From: Frankiales bacterium
GTDB lineage: Bacteria; Actinomycetota; Actinomycetes; Mycobacteriales; SCTD01
Assembly: GCA_025464795.1 (NCBI GenBank)
Contig: JAODNB010000321.1
Span: 1 to 14,278, forward strand
Reading direction: 5' to 3'
DNA length: 14,278 nt
A model generated the notes under the pieces. The model saw only the letters and a program-made list of their open reading frames with translations. It ran no database searches and had not been told where the DNA came from. The translations under genes were made by a program, and so were the position numbers. Below are positions 1 to 6,178 of the stretch, piece by piece. Position 1 is the first letter of the stretch. Every line of letters begins with the position of its first letter.

Positions 1-1073
1 CCCGCGTGCAGCCCCGACTTCTTCATGTTGCGCCCGGACCGGTCGGCGGCGAGCGCCGTGAGCCGACCGTCCTCCTTCTCGGCCTTCGCCGTGTACTTGG
101 CGTCTCGCTTGGCCTTCTGGCTCGCCAGGGTGGCCGTGTGGGTCTCCGCCTGGTGGTCGGCCAGCGCCTTCTGGGCGGCGTCCCGCGCGGGCGTCACCTT
201 GTCCAGCCTCGACTTCGCGTTCTTCTTGACGTTGTTGTCCGTCGCGTTGTCCAGGGCTTCCTGCAGGGGCGTGACCTTCTTCTGCGCCTCCACGAGCGCC
301 GCCTTGAGGCGCTTGGTCTTCTTCTCGGCCTCGCTCTCGAAGAGCCCGAGGAACCGCTGGACCTTGTCCGGCGCAGCCGCTGTCCTGGACACGGCGACAG
401 GTGCGGCGGACCGACGGGCGGAGCCGCCCTTGTTCTGCACGACGTGCGTCAGCTCGTGGGCCAGCAGGTGCTGACCGCTCTCGCTCGCGGGCGCGAAGGT
501 GCCTGCGCTGAAGTAGATGTCGCTGCCACGGGTGAAGGCGGTCGCCTGCAAGGAGCGAGCCACCCCGTCGGCCTCAGGTCCGGTGTGCACGCGAACGTCG
601 CTGAAGTCCTGCCCGAAGGCTGCTCCCATGGACTGGGCCACGGCATCGGGAAGCGCCGAGCCGCCGCCCTTGCGCCGTTGGAGCGTCTCCTTGACCCCTC
701 CCCCGACGTGCTGGCCACCGAGCGGGTCGGTCGCGCCCTCGGCGCTCCGCGCCACCCCTGGTCCTGCGTCGACCTGTGCGGTGACGGGCGAGCCCCCGGA
801 CCGCAGCAGCTGCACGACCTGTCGCGCGACGCTCTCGGCCTCGTGCTCCGCGGGGTCGTCCGCCTTGCCGACGAGGACCCCGTCCCCCGGGCCTGCGCTC
901 TGTCGTGCGGTCTCCGGCGCGCCGAGGTCCGCAGTCCGAGCGACTCCTGCGACGGGCGAGGCGAAGCCGATGCTGCCGGCCTCGTCCAGCTGCCGGTCCA
1001 CCAGCACGGGCGCGGGCAGCTCGGCGTCGGCAGCGGGCCGCTTGGCGTGCGTGTTCTGGACGTCGCTCCCCAT
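1..1073 (-). CDS. DUF4157 (eCIS core) domain protein, C-terminus cut by window edge
   Basis: Reading leftward from ATG at 1073-1071 gives 357 codons with no stop before the window edge, so the C-terminus is missing. Residues 1-130 are a low-complexity, probably disordered leader rich in Ala, Asp and Gly. Residues about 136-215 are a clear DUF4157 domain (Pfam PF13699): LPDAVAQSMGAAFGQDFSDV, then RVHTG, then HLLAHELTHVVQ. HELTH (206-210) fits the HExxH zinc-protease signature; I see no certain third ligand, so activity is not assured. Residues about 240-345 are Lys/Glu/Ala-rich and probably coiled-coil. DUF4157 proteins are strongly associated with contractile injection loci, where they are proposed as cargo, cargo-linked or processing factors. 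The gene lies 78 bp downstream of the AAA+ ATPase on the same strand, probably in one operon. The start is supported by GGGGAGGG seven bases upstream. Family call is firm; function is inferred. Confidence 0.9.
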   Translation of the reverse strand, partial: MGSDVQNTHAKRPAADAELPAPVLVDRQLDEAGSIGFASPVAGVARTADLGAPETARQSAGPGDGVLVGKADDPAEHEAESVARQVVQLLRSGGSPVTAQVDAGPGVARSAEGATDPLGGQHVGGGVKETLQRRKGGGSALPDAVAQSMGAAFGQDFSDVRVHTGPEADGVARSLQATAFTRGSDIYFSAGTFAPASESGQHLLAHELTHVVQNKGGSARRSAAPVAVSRTAAAPDKVQRFLGLFESEAEKKTKRLKAALVEAQKKVTPLQEALDNATDNNVKKNAKSRLDKVTPARDAAQKALADHQAETHTATLASQKAKRDAKYTAKAEKEDGRLTALAADRSGRNMKKSGLHA

Positions 1074-1080
1074 GAGTCTG

Positions 1081-1088
1081 CCCTCCCC
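1081..1088 (-). promoter_or_regulatory. Ribosome binding site of the DUF4157 gene
   Basis: On the minus strand this reads GGGGAGGG, a strong Shine-Dalgarno match, with seven bases before the ATG at 1073. It fixes the start of a gene that has no stop in the window. Confidence 0.7.
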
Positions 1089-1127
1089 GCTCGCACCCTA
1101 CGGCGGTGCCTGAGGCCCGGCGAGCGT

Positions 1128-1141
1128 TTCGGGAAGACCCG
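1128..1141 (-). other. Short GC hairpin between the ATPase and DUF4157 genes
   Basis: TCGGG and CCCGA arms of five bases flank a four-base loop, ten bases beyond the ATPase stop codon. There is no T-tract after it, so it is unlikely to be a full intrinsic terminator; it could modulate read-through or mRNA stability. A second weak stem (GCACC/GGTGC at 1093-1097 and 1105-1109) lies nearer the DUF4157 ribosome binding site. Chance occurrence is quite possible at this GC content. Confidence 0.2.
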
Positions 1142-1151
1142 ACGGGACGAG

Positions 1152-3116
1152 TCAGTCCAGCACGGACAAGCCGGGCACCGGCAGCCGGCGTCCGAGCTTG
1201 CGGTACTCCCGTACGACCGCCCGGACGACGTGCGTCATCCCCAGTGGCGCCCCGGCCGCCACGGCCGCGTAGGCCGCCGCGAGGACCACGTTGCGGATGT
1301 CACCGCCAGCCAGCTCGACCGTCTCCGCGAGCTGGTCGAGGTCCACCGGGTCATCCGGGTCACGACGCGCGACCGCCTGCAGGTGCGTCTCCCAGAGCAG
1401 CCTGCGGGTGCCGACGTCCGGATCGGGGAAGTGGACGATGAAGTGGAGCCGCCGGCTGAAGGCGACGTCGAGGTTGCCGCGCAGGTTCGTCGCGAGGATC
1501 GCTATCCCGTTGAACTGCTCCATCCGCTGCAGCAGGTAGGCCACCTCCTGGTTGGCGTACCGGTCTCGGGCGTCCCGCACCTCCGAACGGGAGCCGAACA
1601 GCGCGTCCGCTTCGTCGAAGAACAGCAGGACGTTCAGGCTCTCGGCCTCGTCGAAGACCCGTTCGAGGTTCTTCTCCGTCTCGCCGATGTACTTGTCCAC
1701 GATGGACGACAGCTCCACCGTGTGCAGGTCCAAGCCGAGCTCTGCGGCGATGACGTGCGCCGCGAGCGTCTTGCCCGTGCCTGGTGAGCCCGAGAAGAGG
1801 GCAGCGATGCCACGGCCCTTGTCACCCTTGCCCGCGAGGGGTCCTTGCCCGAGGACCTCGTCGCGGTGCTGCGCCCAGCCGACCAGCTCCTGAAGGGTCG
1901 CCAGCACCTGCGGCGGCAGGACCAGGTCGTCGAACGTCGGGGCGCCCTGCGCGTGCCGGGTCCCGACCATGTCGACGCTGAGCCGACGAGCGGCCTCTCG
2001 CGCTGTCTCGACCGAGACCGGCTCCTCGCGGGCAGCAGCGATCACCGCCGCGTAGTCCGAGGTCTGCGCGATCTCCTCGGGGGTGAGCCGAAGGCTGACG
2101 AGCTCCTTCCAGCCGGGGCGTTCGGGCGCGGCTTCCAGACCCAACCGGTCCCGCCAGAGCGCCTCACGGACGGCGGGTCCGGTCACGGGCGCGTCGACGC
2201 AGTACGGCAGCCCGGCCAGCCAGGACGCGTCCCAGCTGCGCTGTGCCACCGCCACGACCGGGATGGGGGCACCTTCGAGGAGGGCGAGCAGGCTGCGGTG
2301 CTCCTCGTCCGTCAGCAGGTCAGCGCCCGTCACGACGAGCCCGGCTCGCTGGAGCGCGGCTTCGCGTACGCCAGCCCGCACTGCGGACTCCAGTGACGTG
2401 GCGGGCCGGCGGCGCGCGAGGTCGATCGTGAGGTGGTCCAGCCCGAGCGAGGAGAAGACGCCGGTGGCCAGGCCCAGTGCGCTGCAGCCCGGTCGGGACC
2501 GGACCCACACCAGAGGCACACCTGCCGCGAAGGCTCGCCCCGCACCGAGAGCCTCCGGCACGAGGACCGGCACCACGTCCACCACCATGGCTGCGACGAC
2601 GGGATCCAGCGTGGCGTCCTCCAGCAGCTGGGCGACCACCCGATCAGGGACCTTCAGCCCGCGGTGCAGCAGCGGTGCCTCGCCGAGCACCTCCACCAAG
2701 CCGTGCTTCAGCAGCGGACCCGCGGGGCTCAGCCGCGCACGGGCGGTCGTCGACAGCGACCCGGCGCCCGCGAGCTCCAGGGCTAACCCAGCGCTGGGCC
2801 GCAGCCGGGAGACGTCCTCCTGCAGCAACGAGAAGGCCAGCCCGAGGTTGACGTCGAGATCGGGTCCGCTGGCGACGACGAGCAGGTGCAGGTCCAGGTC
2901 CGTCAGGCGGAACACCTCGGCCAGTCCGGCGAGGGCCCGCTCCGTAGGGCCTCCCACCTCGGCGGAAGCGCTGTGGTCGCGCTCGAGGACGTCCAGGACA
3001 GCGTCGAGTCGCTGGGCCACCTCCTGCGGGAGCCGCCGCCGTTCCCGCGCGGCTCGCACCTGGCGCACCAGGTGCAGCAGCGGCGGGTCGACAGGAGGGT
3101 CGGACAGCGGAGGCAC
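1152..3116 (-). CDS. AAA+ ATPase of the contractile injection system (Pvc15/Afp15-like)
   Basis: From GTG at 3116 the product is 654 aa, with stop TGA at 1154-1152. The C-terminal AAA+ domain (about 395-640) is intact: Walker A GSPGTGKT at 443-450, Walker B LLFFDE at 497-502, sensor 1 ILATN at 540-544, arginine-finger region FSRRLH at 553-558, and sensor 2 GGDIRN at 604-609. The N-terminal helical part (about 60-180, with DLHLLVVASGPDLDVNLGLA) matches that of ATPases found in CIS loci. Residues about 185-345 resemble a second, decayed AAA fold (RSRPGCSALGLA in place of Walker A; GLVVTGADLL in place of Walker B). In this family the ATPase is thought to act in particle assembly or remodelling; it is cytoplasmic. 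The start is uncertain: in-frame GTG at 3161 and ATG at 3185 would give 669 or 677 aa, and none has a convincing Shine-Dalgarno. I chose 3116 because conserved-looking sequence begins there and it keeps the divergent control region free. Confidence 0.9.
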   Translation of the reverse strand: MPPLSDPPVDPPLLHLVRQVRAARERRRLPQEVAQRLDAVLDVLERDHSASAEVGGPTERALAGLAEVFRLTDLDLHLLVVASGPDLDVNLGLAFSLLQEDVSRLRPSAGLALELAGAGSLSTTARARLSPAGPLLKHGLVEVLGEAPLLHRGLKVPDRVVAQLLEDATLDPVVAAMVVDVVPVLVPEALGAGRAFAAGVPLVWVRSRPGCSALGLATGVFSSLGLDHLTIDLARRRPATSLESAVRAGVREAALQRAGLVVTGADLLTDEEHRSLLALLEGAPIPVVAVAQRSWDASWLAGLPYCVDAPVTGPAVREALWRDRLGLEAAPERPGWKELVSLRLTPEEIAQTSDYAAVIAAAREEPVSVETAREAARRLSVDMVGTRHAQGAPTFDDLVLPPQVLATLQELVGWAQHRDEVLGQGPLAGKGDKGRGIAALFSGSPGTGKTLAAHVIAAELGLDLHTVELSSIVDKYIGETEKNLERVFDEAESLNVLLFFDEADALFGSRSEVRDARDRYANQEVAYLLQRMEQFNGIAILATNLRGNLDVAFSRRLHFIVHFPDPDVGTRRLLWETHLQAVARRDPDDPVDLDQLAETVELAGGDIRNVVLAAAYAAVAAGAPLGMTHVVRAVVREYRKLGRRLPVPGLSVLD

Positions 3117-3138
3117 CCGGCCATAGTGCCTGCCCGGG

Positions 3139-3155
3139 CCACCTGTCAGAGGTGG
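3139..3155. repeat. Perfect inverted repeat, possible operator
   Basis: CCACCTgtcagAGGTGG has two perfect 6-base arms around a 5-base spacer. A partly overlapping smaller repeat (GGTG-gtct-CACC, 3151-3162) follows. It lies just upstream of the preferred ATPase start, where a dimeric regulator could control either direction. It could instead form a leader hairpin, or be coding if the ATPase begins farther upstream. Confidence 0.35.
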
Positions 3156-3164
3156 TCTCACCAA

Positions 3165-3193
3165 GATCGGCAAAAGATTTCCCATTCCCGATC
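3165..3193. repeat. Spaced inverted repeat around the AT-rich patch
   Basis: GATCGG at 3165-3170 and CCGATC at 3188-3193 are perfect 6-base arms 17 bases apart, framing the AT-rich patch. The centre-to-centre distance is 23 bp, about two helical turns, compatible with two bound subunits on one face. Six-base arms at this spacing can arise by chance. Confidence 0.25.
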
Positions 3194-3233
3194 CCGCGGC
3201 TTCGCCAAGCCCTAGGGTGCCTGGAGGGACCAG

Positions 3234-3244
3234 GGAGAGGGGGG
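3234..3244 (+). promoter_or_regulatory. Ribosome binding site of the DUF4255 gene
   Basis: A purine run, GGAGAGGGGGG, ends seven bases before the GTG at 3252. It supports GTG as the start, as no ATG is available before residue 80. Confidence 0.6.
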
Positions 3245-3251
3245 CCTCGTC

Positions 3252-3902
3252 GTGGTCATCTCCACGGTCGACCAGGGCTTGGCCGCTCTGCTTCGGGTGG
3301 CCCTCCCGCTGCCCGAGGAGACCGGCGACATCTCCTTCGACGTGCCCGACCGCAGCTGGGGCTCGCAGCTGAGCCGCATCACGGTGAACCTCTACCTGTT
3401 CGACGTCGCCTCGAGTGCCCAGCCACCGCGCCCGGCCCAGGACCGCGTCCGCGCGGACGGTCGCGTGGAGCGCCGGGCCCGGCTCCCGATGGTGCAGCTG
3501 AGCTACATGGTCACGGCCTGGGCGGGAAGCGTCCCCGACGAGCACCAGCTCCTGAGCGAGTGCCTCTCGTTGTTCGTGAGCCACCAGGTGCTGCCCGCCG
3601 ACCTCCTCCCCGAGCCGCTGGCCGGCTCGGTCCAGCTCGCGCTGGCTCAGCGCGAGGGACGTCGGCCCGGTGACCTGTGGAGCGGCCTCGAGGGCCGCAT
3701 GAAGCCCGTCCTCGAGCTGCAGGTCACCCTGCCGGTGGAGACCGAGCCGTGGGTCCTCGCGCCGCCGGCGGTCGAGCGCATCGCCGGCCTGGTGGCACCC
3801 ACCCCGGACGAACCGGCGGCCGACCCGCGGCGGCCACGGACGACGGCCGTGCGCCGTGCCCCGGACGGCTCGCTCAGCGCCGTCCCGATCGGTGGCCCCT
3901 GA
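3252..3902 (+). CDS. DUF4255 / Pvc16 N-terminal family protein, CIS tail terminator
   Basis: The 216-aa product matches the DUF4255 family (Pvc16_N, PF14065), represented by Afp16/Pvc16, which caps the distal end of the tube and sheath. Signature stretches are ITVNLYLFDV at 43-52, LPMVQLSYMVTAWAG at 78-92, the helix DEHQLLSECLSLFVSHQVLP at 96-115, and LWSGLEGRMKPVLELQVTLP at 142-161. Residues about 181-216 are a Pro/Arg-rich tail without clear fold. It starts with GTG preceded by a good purine run. It is the first gene of the rightward operon; its stop is 2 bp before the next ATG, so expression of the terminator and the membrane proteins is probably linked. Length is in the usual range for short Pvc16-type proteins. 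The role is taken from the family and was not read from catalytic residues. Confidence 0.9.
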   Translation: MVISTVDQGLAALLRVALPLPEETGDISFDVPDRSWGSQLSRITVNLYLFDVASSAQPPRPAQDRVRADGRVERRARLPMVQLSYMVTAWAGSVPDEHQLLSECLSLFVSHQVLPADLLPEPLAGSVQLALAQREGRRPGDLWSGLEGRMKPVLELQVTLPVETEPWVLAPPAVERIAGLVAPTPDEPAADPRRPRTTAVRRAPDGSLSAVPIGGP

Positions 3903-3904
3903 GC

Positions 3905-6178
3905 ATGCGCGTCGTCGCCGACTCCTCGAAGCTGACCGCGATCCCCGGAAGCGTGGTGGTGCTGGACCTCAGCGTCACCAACACCTCTGAGCTCATCGAC
4001 GGGATCTCAGCTCGCGTCGTGGGTCTGGACCCGGACCAGGTCGTCAGCCAACCAGCGCTGCTGTCGCTGTTCCCGGAGGCGGACGGCCACCTGGTGCTGA
4101 GCATCGACGTCCCCCTCACCTTCCCCGCCGGCCGTCACCCGCTCACGGTCGAGCTGCTCTCGAGCATCCCGGGTGCTCGTCCGCACCACGTGGACATCGA
4201 CCTGGTCGTCGCCGCCCGGCCGCAGCTGGTCTGCTCCCTGCGTCCACCGGTCTCACGGGCCCGGCGCCGGTCCCGGCACCTCGTCGAGTGCCACAACGCT
4301 GGCAACGTCGAGCTCACGGTGGGCCTGTCTGCGCTCGACCCCGAACGGCTGCTGCGCACCAGCTTCTCGACCCCCGCTCTGCGGGTCGAGCCGGGCACGA
4401 CCGGCAGCGCGATGCTGACGGTGCACGGGCGGCGGCGGCTGTTCGGCAGCGACCTGGACCGCCCGGTCTCGGTCACCGCACTCGACGACGGCCAGCACGT
4501 CCAAGAAGCCGTGACGGCGATCTTCCGCCAGCGTCCCCTGGTCCCCCGGGGAGTGCTCACGATCGCGGTCCTGGCCATCATCATCGGGCTGTGGGCCGGC
4601 GCGTTCCTGCTCGGCCTCACGAAGGTGTTCTCCAGCGACCCCCTGACGAAGTCCGCCCCCGCCTCCTTCTTCGTGACCGCGCACTCCGCTCAGCTCGCCG
4701 CCAGTGGGTCCTCGCTCGGCGCACTCGCGAAGTCAGGTGCGCTGCCCGCCGGTGTCGGAGGCGGGATCGCGGGCACGGTCACCGCAGCCAGCACCGGCAC
4801 CGGGACCGGCCGCATCGTCGTCGAGGCCCTCAGGGTCGGGCGCCACGGCCTGGTGCCGGTCTCGTCGGCAGCGACGCAGAGCGACGGGAGCTACCTGCTC
4901 CTGGGGCTGCTGCCCGGCAAGTACTACCTGCGCTTCAGCGCGCCGGGGTTCACGACCTCCTGGTTCCCGTCGGCGGCGTCGCAGTCCAGCGCCAAGCTGG
5001 TCGAGGCGTTCGCACAGTCCGTGACGCGCAAGGCCGACACGAACGTGCGCGGGCTCCCGGCGAGCATCACCGGCACGGTGGACGCCGGCGACGCCAGTCC
5101 ACGACCTGTCACGCAGGTGACCGCCAGGTCGCTGACCGGCAGCGCCACCTCCCCGTCCCTGAAGGTCACGACGAAGGCGGACGGCAGCTACGTCCTCACA
5201 GGCCTACCGGCTCCGGGGACCTACGAGCTCGGCTTCGTCACCGACCACTACGTGCCCAGCACGGTGATCGAGCACGTCTCCGGCGGCCAGCAGCGGTCCG
5301 AGCCCACCGTGCGACTGTCAGCCGGCGCCGGTGTCATCTCCGGCACCGTGGTCGCCAAGGACCCCAAGACCGGCGCCCTGACCGGGCTCGGGGGCGTGAC
5401 GGTCACGACCTCGCAGGACGGGCAGCCCCTGTCGACGGTGACCCCGACCCAGGGCGCCGTCGGCAGCTTCGCCCTGGGCGGCCTGGCGACTCCCGGCACC
5501 TACGTCATCTCCTACTCCGCGCCAGGCTTCGGGGCGCGGAGCGACTCCCTCACCCTGACCGGCGGGCAGTCGCTCGCGCTGGGGAAGGTGGTCCTTACCA
5601 GCGGCACGGGCACCGTCACCGGCACCGTCACCAGCGCTCAAGCCCCCCCGGGCGCCAACCAGCTGGGCGGCGTCAGCGTCAGCGTCGGTGGGTCCGCCAC
5701 CCCGCTGACCACCACCACCGTCTCAGGGCTGGGCACGTACGACCTCTCCGGTCTGGTCGCACCCGGCTCCTACACCCTGACCTTCAGCCTCAACGGGTAC
5801 GGCTCGCAGACCGTGCCGCTCCGGCTGGCCGTGGGCGCGCCGCAGCAGCGCGTCGACGTGGTCCTGTCCCGTGCGGTGGGATCCATCACCGGCCGGGTCT
5901 ACGACCGCGGGGACAACGGGGTCGGTGGTGCCACCATCACCGTCACCGACGGCCAGAACGTCGTCACGACGACCTCGACGGCGATCGGCAACCCTGCCAA
6001 GGACGGGACGTACGAGGTCGCCGGCCTCGCGCCCGGCAACTACACCGTCACGGTGGACCACGGCTCCGACCGCGAGCAGACCCTCCTGGTCACGGTCTCG
6101 CTTCCCGGACCCACCTGCGTCAACCTCCGGTCGGTCCCCTCCGACAGCAGTCCGGAGGACCCACCGCCATGCGCATGA
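3905..6178 (+). CDS. Bitopic membrane protein 1 with five extracellular-type beta-sandwich repeats (CIS-associated)
   Basis: The product is 757 aa. Residues 1-205 are two Ig-like, NEW3-like domains without signal peptide (VVLDLSVTNTSELIDG, LSLFPEADGHLVLSIDVP; CHNAGNVELTVGL in the second). RRRLFG at 176-181 is conserved in both downstream paralogues. A single transmembrane helix spans about 217-239 (GVLTIAVLAIIIGLWAGAFL), with Arg-rich flank before it, favouring N-in/C-out. A linker leads to five carboxypeptidase-regulatory-like modules starting near 287, 386, 476, 569 and 658, each opening with a xxIxGTV strand and closing with a DGxYxLxGLxPGxYxLxF-type stretch. The membrane-proximal module carries GFTTSWFPSA, nearly repeated in the next protein. 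The last 20 residues contain Cys738 and Cys756. The ATG lies 2 bp after the DUF4255 stop, so translation is probably coupled. No enzymatic motif is visible. Likely role (inference): anchoring or sensing link between the CIS particle and the envelope. Alternative: an unrelated surface adhesin. Confidence 0.88.
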   Translation: MRVVADSSKLTAIPGSVVVLDLSVTNTSELIDGISARVVGLDPDQVVSQPALLSLFPEADGHLVLSIDVPLTFPAGRHPLTVELLSSIPGARPHHVDIDLVVAARPQLVCSLRPPVSRARRRSRHLVECHNAGNVELTVGLSALDPERLLRTSFSTPALRVEPGTTGSAMLTVHGRRRLFGSDLDRPVSVTALDDGQHVQEAVTAIFRQRPLVPRGVLTIAVLAIIIGLWAGAFLLGLTKVFSSDPLTKSAPASFFVTAHSAQLAASGSSLGALAKSGALPAGVGGGIAGTVTAASTGTGTGRIVVEALRVGRHGLVPVSSAATQSDGSYLLLGLLPGKYYLRFSAPGFTTSWFPSAASQSSAKLVEAFAQSVTRKADTNVRGLPASITGTVDAGDASPRPVTQVTARSLTGSATSPSLKVTTKADGSYVLTGLPAPGTYELGFVTDHYVPSTVIEHVSGGQQRSEPTVRLSAGAGVISGTVVAKDPKTGALTGLGGVTVTTSQDGQPLSTVTPTQGAVGSFALGGLATPGTYVISYSAPGFGARSDSLTLTGGQSLALGKVVLTSGTGTVTGTVTSAQAPPGANQLGGVSVSVGGSATPLTTTTVSGLGTYDLSGLVAPGSYTLTFSLNGYGSQTVPLRLAVGAPQQRVDVVLSRAVGSITGRVYDRGDNGVGGATITVTDGQNVVTTTSTAIGNPAKDGTYEVAGLAPGNYTVTVDHGSDREQTLLVTVSLPGPTCVNLRSVPSDSSPEDPPPCA
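4763..6109 (+). repeat. Five-module repeat array of membrane protein 1
   Basis: At protein level, five modules of about 85-100 residues start near residues 287, 386, 476, 569 and 658 with the opening strands GIAGTV, SITGTV, VISGTV, TVTGTV and SITGRV. They are diverged copies of one beta-sandwich type (CarboxypepD_reg/Ig-like). Confidence 0.75.
5609..5632 (+). repeat. Perfect 12-bp tandem duplication inside a repeat module
   Basis: GGCACCGTCACC occurs twice in direct succession, encoding GTVTGTVT at the opening strand of the fourth module. It keeps the reading frame and would only lengthen the inter-module joint. Confidence 0.7.
6154..6158 (+). promoter_or_regulatory. Ribosome binding site of membrane protein 2
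   Basis: GGAGG lies ten bases before the ATG at 6169, inside the 3' end of the preceding gene. It supports 6169 over the in-frame ATG at 6175, which would be 16 bases away. Confidence 0.6.

Larger units (their letters stand above)
3117..3251. promoter_or_regulatory. Divergent control region between the two CIS operons
   Basis: This 135-bp stretch separates the leftward ATPase-DUF4157 unit from the rightward DUF4255-membrane protein operon, so promoters for both should lie here. It has the most AT-rich patch of the non-coding DNA (about 3171-3186, CAAAAGATTTCCCATT) and two inverted repeats, listed separately. A TAnnnT-type minus-10 candidate for the rightward operon is TAGGGT at 3213-3218, but I find no good minus-35 at normal spacing, so the promoter call is weak. 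No convincing leftward promoter was found. If the ATPase starts at 3185 the region shrinks to 66 bp. Confidence 0.5.

Noticed and set aside
449..1096. A 215-codon leftward frame overlapping the DUF4157 gene
   Set aside because: Same strand but a different frame from the DUF4157 reading, which carries HLLAHELTHVVQ. The product is low-complexity Arg/Ser/Pro.
6..1787. A 593-codon rightward open frame
   Set aside because: It lies antisense to the DUF4157 and ATPase genes, both with recognisable families. Its Arg/Leu/Val-rich product has no fold-like pattern and is a by-product of high GC.
3117..3584. N-terminal extension of the ATPase to a start at 3584
   Set aside because: It would run antisense through the first 330 bases of the DUF4255 gene, and the added residues show no family similarity.
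4288..6168. Upstream extension of membrane protein 2 to an ATG at 4288
   Set aside because: This part is an Arg-rich out-of-frame reading of membrane protein 1; the conserved N-terminal domain and a ribosome binding site place the start at 6169.
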